DNA of 64,000 nucleotides, taken from positions 310,001 through 374,000 of the forward strand of contig OZ025860.1 of assembly GCA_964019425.1 (NCBI GenBank). The letters are read 5' to 3'. Under the pieces are notes generated by a model. It did no database searches. It worked only from the letters and a program-made list of their open reading frames with translations, and was not told the origin of the DNA. Positions within the stretch are counted from its first letter, which is position 1; every line of letters begins with the position of its first letter. The DNA comes from Flectonema sp. DT1601 (taxonomy: Eukaryota > Euglenozoa > Diplonemea > Diplonemida > Diplonemidae). The position numbers were made by a program, and so were the translations under genes. Below, piece after piece: positions 57,377 to 64,000 of the stretch.

Positions 57377-60300
57377 TCAAACAGCTAAGGAAGTCAACAA
57401 GTTTTGTTTCTCAGTAGGAGAATCAGCTAATGATGAAGGAGAGTTGCGTCTTTTTTGTCGCAGAAAGGAATCAACAGATGCCTAGTGTTGGTTGTGTTTG
57501 TTGAAAAGAGGAATGACGAAGTATTGCAGTATTATATAAAAAAAACCACACACCTTTCTATTGGAGCTAAACTTAGAAGGAGTTTTCCTCAAAGGAGGAG
57601 GACCACTAACTGTAATGTCGACTGGAGCAACTTCACTATCCTGACCTCCCTCCCAGGACTCTATTTGATGAGGGAGTGCCTCACCAGCAGTTTCAACGCT
57701 TCGAACCTTCCATCCGGCTTGTCCATAACCTTCACGTATTGACCATCTTCCAGTAGAATCGAGCTGCATCTTACGGATACCTGATACCCAAACAGGAGAA
57801 TCTCTGTGAAGGATGTGACTAAGAGTGTACCTTCCATCAATTTCTTTAGGTCCATTTACCGTCATATATGCCGGAGTTGGTGTCTCAGTTGCAGCTTTTG
57901 CTTCCGAAGGACTACTTGAGCCACTCTGTGCTTCCCTGCGAGATACTTTCTTGCTTGCATTGAGAGCAGATTTTCTGTTTTATTTAATTTTTTTTTTTTT
58001 TTTTTTTTCCCATTATTCCACACAACGACAATACTACATACCCAGTACCAGATTCTATTGGGTCGAAGAAAGGTTTGGACCCCTTTGAGGAATCTGGTCT
58101 TGTTTCATTAGTTGATTCACTTGAATCGTTCATTGATTTACTTTTTAATAAAGGTAATGTAAGCCCCCTCATAAGAGACTCTTTAGTATCATGTTGATCA
58201 GCGGAAGAAGTTCCACGCTTTTCTGCTGAGGCTTCGAACAAAGTTGTGATGTCAGAACCTTCTTCCGTATCGAAATCATTCAACTCGACAATATTTTTCT
58301 TTTCTTCTCTAAATTCATCATTCTGGAGTCTTTGCCTGCGAGATGAACGTTTCCAAGATCCGGTTTTGTTTGGGTCTTGGAAGAGGAACAGTACCCAAAT
58401 TAAACAAATAAGGTCAAGTATAAGCTTTATAGTCAGTAATGCGCTACAAGCGTGAAAAAATGGCATCGCTGCTTCGAACGTCCAGTAGTCTAGGTCCTCA
58501 TTATAGTAACCGAGGCCTACTAGTAAAAGCCCCATTGACTGAAGGATAAATAGAGCTGGATCTGTGAAGCAATCTCTACCCCTGACATGAGGTTTTGTCG
58601 CAAATTCAAAAATAAAAAAAAAGAAGTTCACAGAAGCGCTGAACACTCTAACATGACCACATTCCTGCCATGTTGTGGTTCTTAAAGTCATGGCTGCTCC
58701 AAGTAAAGCCATGCATACAAATTCAAACACAACATACCAAGAACGTGTGTCCTTATACGGCCTTATCATAGTCGAATACTTTTGCACAAATGCATTTTTT
58801 TTTGTTGTGCTGACCCATTCACCAGGACCAACGATAAACAACAACCACTTTGGAAGAATGACGTCGTCAATACGATACCTCGCCATTTTATTATCCTCGA
58901 CTTCTCTTGATATGATCCTCTGTAGTTGTACAGGTACTGCCACGCAAAGAATAAAACCTGGCACGGAGATAGCGTAGTGCCTGCCTTCAGATCCGGGGTA
59001 GAAAATTAGTTTAAAAACGCTAAGAACTGTACCTTGATACAGAAATAAGAATACGAATAATGGAACTGATGGAAATTTTAGCATTCTGGATGTTTCCATG
59101 TAGTCTTCGAAGCGGCCAGGCATTAATTTTGTTAAGACAAGAATGATTGAATAGCAAACAACACCAAAGCCAATTACTATCATAGCATTTCCAAGGATGC
59201 AACCAGCGTATTCCGATTCGTAATAAGGATCGGCCATTTGAGTTGGGTGGAGCATCCATGGAAGACTATTGTTGTCCCTCTCTTGTAAAATACACGGAGC
59301 AAGCGCTAACGAAAGCCTTACTGCTTGAGCTGCAGCTGGGCCGGATGCTATACCTAAGACACCTGAGAGAGCTGTTACTGCTTCTGTTGCTATTTTAGTT
59401 CCTTCTGAAATCGGATCCTCAATTTCTATTATCACATTACATGAAGCAGGTGCTTCAATGTCACCGTCAACATCAAACTCGCTCATTGAGAATGTCGCTT
59501 TGTTGCTGTTTTCCTTTTTCAGTGTGACCACGAAACCAATTTTCGTGTCCCCGTTCACTGTTTTCTCAACGATTCCCTTCTCGAGTCCCTCAACCAAAAT
59601 ACTGGCATTCGGATGGAATGTAATTCCGCAACTAACGTTGCATTGCCCACCGTCATCAAGCGTTGCTGAAATTTCTAGCTGTCCGCTGCTCTTAACTGAG
59701 TCGGGGCACTTCATCTGGAGTCGTGAAACAGGAAGTGGGGGAGAAGATGTCATTGGAATTGCAGTTGATGGGAGAGATGTCTCAGGAACTGGCGTTGGCG
59801 GAATTGGTGTTGTTGGGATCGGCGTTGGTGGGATTGGTGTTAGTGGCATTGGCGTTGGTGGAATCGGTGTTGGCGGAATTGGTGTTGGTGGGACCAGCGT
59901 TGCCGGCATTGACGTTGGGATCAGCGTTGGGATCGGCGTTGGCGGGATTGACGTTGGGACTGCAGTTGGGATCGGCGTTGGTAGAATTGGTGTTGGTGGG
60001 ATCGGCGTTGGTGGGATTGACGTTGGGACTGCAGTTGGGATTGCCGTTGGGATCGGCGTTAGTGGAATTGGCGTTGGTGGGATCGGCGTTAGCGGGATTG
60101 ACGTTGGGACTGCGGTTGGGATTGCCGTTGGGATCGGCGTCGGTGGAATTGGTGTTGGTGGGATCGGCGTTAGCGGGATTGACGTTGGGACTGCAGTTGG
60201 GATTGCCGTTGGGACTGCAGTTGGGATTGCCGTTGGGATCGGCGTTGGTGGACTTGGTGTTGGTGGGATCGGCGTTAGCGGGATTGACGTTGGGACTGCA

Positions 60301-61217
60301 GTTGGGATTGCCGTTGGGATCGGCGTTGGTGGAATTGGTGTTGGTGGGATCGGCGTTAGCGGGATTGACGTTGGGACTGCAGTTGGGATTGCAGTTGGGA
60401 TCGGCGTTGGTGGACTTGGTGTTGGTGGGATCGGCGTTGGCGGGATTGACGTTGGGACTGCGGTTGGGATTGCAGTTGGGATTGCTGTTGGGATTGCAGT
60501 TGGGATTGCTGTTGGGATCGGCGTTGGTGGACTTGGTGTTGGTGGGATCGGCGTTGGCGGAATTGGCGTTGGTGGTGGGGCAGGAGTAGGAGGACTCGGC
60601 GTTACACAGCCATCATTACATTTCCACTTCCACGTCCATCCGCGACCAGGAGGCACAATATTTCCATAAAACGCCAATATTGATACATGGTAATTTGCTG
60701 TAATTGCATCAACCTCAGAAGCAATAGCAGAAGAGAAACAAGAACCATCGTTGGTCATCAGATTGACCGGATTCGTCGTAGTTTCACCAGCGACTATAAC
60801 GCTATTGCAAGTAGGCACTGGATTTGGAGCTGAGAACTCTAAAGATGTTGGATTAACACCATAAATACAGTAATCCGTTGGAACAGGAGCTGTGGTGCAG
60901 CGTTCCGTGAAACCAGACATGTCTAATTCGATTCTATGACTGTCACACTTAAACCTCCAACAGTAAACCTTACTAGAATAAGATGACGCAATATCAGTTA
61001 CATCCATCCAGTCACATGTTAAAGTCGGTACTAAATCAATTATTTCATCACATGCTTCAGGTTTTCGAGTGCAATCAGGTGGATTTGCTTGAAACCCCGT
61101 CGTGTGACAGGCTGTACAAACTCCATTCAGGTACGTTTCGCATCCAGCTGCATTATTTACACCCTCTCCTACTGCTATGAGGGTGAGTATTAAACTTAAT
61201 CTACGTGTCCATCTCAT
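57377..61217 (-). CDS. Large surface protein: signal, Cys-rich head, PTPIP stalk, multi-pass C-terminal module
   Basis: Exons 58042-61217, 57554-57974 and 57377-57481 give 1233 residues. Introns are 67 bp (GTATGT...AAACAG, phase 2) and 72 bp (GTGTGT...ACTAG, phase 0). Residues 1-25 are a signal peptide. Residues 26-205 are Cys-rich. Residues about 206-495 are a stalk of Pro-Thr-Ile repeats ([17 protein letters not shown] types). Residues 498-610 may be a beta domain. From about 612, [20 protein letters not shown] leads into about eight hydrophobic segments. This order recalls the C-terminal membrane module of trypanosomatid DGF-1 and Bodo surface proteins, from memory. The long cytosolic tail has a compact domain near 1110-1165 ([38 protein letters not shown]). 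The role is probably sensing or adhesion. Exon 3 (34 residues) rests on phase and splice signals. TTCACCAG lies 15 nt before the ATG. Confidence 0.82.
57482..57553 (-). other. Intron 2 of the surface-protein gene
   Basis: 72 bp, GTGTGTGG...CAACACTAG, phase 0. If retained, the frame ends at the TAG of the acceptor itself, giving a protein that lacks the last 34 residues and gains a hydrophobic tail. Confidence 0.6.
57975..58041 (-). other. Intron 1 of the surface-protein gene
   Basis: 67 bp, GTATGTAG...ATAAAACAG, phase 2, with an A20 run before the acceptor. Confidence 0.8.
59755..60600 (-). repeat. In-frame minisatellite encoding the Pro-Thr-Ile stalk
   Basis: Built from 12- and 15-base modules such as GATCCCACCAACGCC on the coding strand, arranged in longer blocks that repeat every 75-100 bp. 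It keeps the reading frame throughout, so length changes would only alter stalk length. The opposite strand is also open (GVGGIGV-type), an artefact. Confidence 0.9.
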
Positions 61218-61441
61218 GACCCTTCCCTCAACCTGGTGAATGATAATTAGAAATTAAATAATTAAGCATCCATCATAACTTTTTTTTTTAATTTCCTTTC
61301 CAACAAGAGAACTGAGAAGCGACACAACGCATCTCAAAGTGTCTCTGGAAACATTACATATGGAGGTAGTTTTTTAAATAGTGCTTTTTTCTGTAGGTTA
61401 ACAAAGTGCTGGTTCCCCAAGAGGTGTTTGGCAAAGTGTGC

Positions 61442-63016
<1,575 letters not shown>

Positions 63017-63479
63017 ATGAGTAACTTCACTTTTATGTCACCAATATGTCAAGAAGTTCCACTTTCTACACGGAAACAATCAAGCGCTTACCAACCTGAC
63101 AAAAGCAGTGATGACAGCTACAGCTTTGTGTCAGGTTGGTTTCTTACGATAACGTTAACAAAAGAGTCAGTGCATGAGATGCACTATTTACACTTATGGA
63201 TGTTTTTCTTTTTCTTTTTTTTCTTATTATTTTTTTTTGTTGTTGATGTAGATAAACCATATCGATCTTCACCATCAAACAATCCCTTGGCTGAAGTACG
63301 CCTTGCAATAGTGCACATGCTGATGTTTGTTGTTTTTTTTGTGTTTTTCATATATAAATTTTTTTTTCTTTTTTTTGCGAAAAGGAAAGAAACCATCAAC
63401 GGCATAAGTTGTTCAAAGAAGCATCACAACACACACCTTGTTCGCGATAAAGTAGATAAAATATTCATAGTTTCTGCGG
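63017..63479 (+). CDS. Plus-strand multi-exon gene, 5' part; possibly Tctex1-like
   Basis: Exons 63017-63134, 63252-63324 and 63385-63479 keep a common frame; their introns (117 and 60 bp) fall exactly where the raw frame would read poly-Phe. The donors are GTTGGT, GTTTGT and, at 63480, a strong GTAAGT; the acceptors are GATGTAG and GCGAAAAG. The product begins MSNFTFMSPICQEVPLSTRK, is disordered to about residue 50, then has two helices, VRLAIVHMLMKETINGISCS and HLVRDKVDKIFIVSA. These faintly resemble the first two helices of Tctex1-type dynein light chains, which would need about 60 more residues. A short final exon (63534-63547) would end the protein at 99 residues; more likely the next exon is beyond the window. 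Confidence 0.45.
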
Positions 63480-64000
63480 GTAAGTTCCACTGACATACAG
63501 GTTTTATTTTCATTGTTTTTTTTGTTAAAGCAGTCGAGAAACAATAACTCCTCCTTAAATCCGACAATTTCAGAAATTTTTTCCTGCATTGTTTTCCTCT
63601 TTCTTTTTTTTTTTTTTTTTGAAAAAGGGGAAAATCTGTATGGCACCATGTCTATCAGACTTGCGATAAGACGATACGGTGATATTATAATTTTTTTTTT
63701 CCCCCTCCCATTATGTTTCAACCCCAAGCTGGAGCCGTAGGCCATTCTCTCGTCAGTTTCTGTAAAAGCAGAGATGAAAGAACAGGTGTTTCCTTTGATT
63801 TCTCGTTCAAAGGGATGAAAACAGAACGAAAAAAAAATAGATAGTCCCCACCCACATGAACAAAACCACGCAGGGACTATTTTGAGCATATTTATAATGA
63901 TGTGAATTATATGAAGAATTGTATCAAAAAAGTAATTTATAGTACAATTCTAAAAGTATCACAAGGTACAGATTGAACACTCTGTAAAAGTCATAATAAA
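63480..64000. other. 3' flank or intron; diverged R2 repeat at 63880-63965
   Basis: Contains T runs at 63605 and 63690. GCATATTTATAATGATGTGA and ATTGTATCAAAAAAGTAATT near 63887-63935 match the R2 copy at 47645-47690. No further exon is clear. Confidence 0.4.

Noticed and set aside
57482-57865. A separate 127-residue gene downstream of the surface protein
   Set aside because: Its frame extends upstream to an acceptor at 57975 that joins the large exon in phase, so it is exon 2 of the same gene.
59458-60669. Plus-strand frames of 288-403 codons, rich in Gly-Val-Ile or Leu
   Set aside because: They are the reverse of the Pro-Thr-Ile stalk. The minus strand has the signal peptide, membrane module and introns.

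Overview
The window is nuclear DNA of a single-celled eukaryote that I cannot name. It contains beta-tubulin, ankyrin, LRR, PH and EBP-family genes, short GT-AG introns (64-113 bp, usually opening GTATGT) and the standard code, with TAA, TAG and TGA all used as stops. Intergenic DNA is very A+T rich and packed with A and T homopolymers of 10-35 bases; real exons are nearly free of such runs, which helps tell them from noise. Several traits lean toward Discoba/Euglenozoa: excavate-like beta-tubulin signatures, a DGF-1/Bodo-like multi-pass surface protein, an N-terminal FYxKFFPxK-type module common in kinetoplastid cytoskeletal proteins, a one-way gene array, and pyrimidine-AG sites just upstream of many start codons. 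This placement is inference.

Layout. 0-0.7 kb: PH-domain gene. 0.8-6.1 kb: a 260-bp satellite, 20 full units plus a partial one, with no length change between units. 6.5-15.9 kb: compact minus-strand block of ubiquitin-like/ankyrin protein, EBP-like sterol isomerase, IQ-motif protein, ankyrin-LRR protein and a Pro/Gln-rich coiled-coil protein. 17-19.3 kb: two tiny related genes, the first with one intron, encoding a shared SP..x-VPRMxSVTxAA motif. 20.7-22.2 kb: three-exon amino-acid/auxin-permease-family transporter. 22.3-57.3 kb: a repeat-dominated stretch with only two firm genes, a MGCG acylated protein at 39 kb and a CCCH zinc-finger protein at 52.5 kb, plus several weak spliced-gene candidates. 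57.4-61.2 kb: a three-exon, 1233-residue surface protein. 61.4-62.9 kb: two-exon beta-tubulin. From 63.0 kb: a divergent plus-strand multi-exon gene that probably runs off the window.

All firmly called genes are on the minus strand; the first good plus-strand gene starts 121 bp from beta-tubulin, so 62.9-63.0 kb is a divergent promoter or strand-switch. The desert holds at least six short dispersed repeat families. The most interesting ends in a small perfect hairpin followed by an A-rich tail; one copy's tail appears to have grown into a 65-unit (TTTTG)n tract, and another copy lies next to a 160-unit (TTG)n tract. No tRNA, rRNA, CRISPR or virus-like element could be supported.
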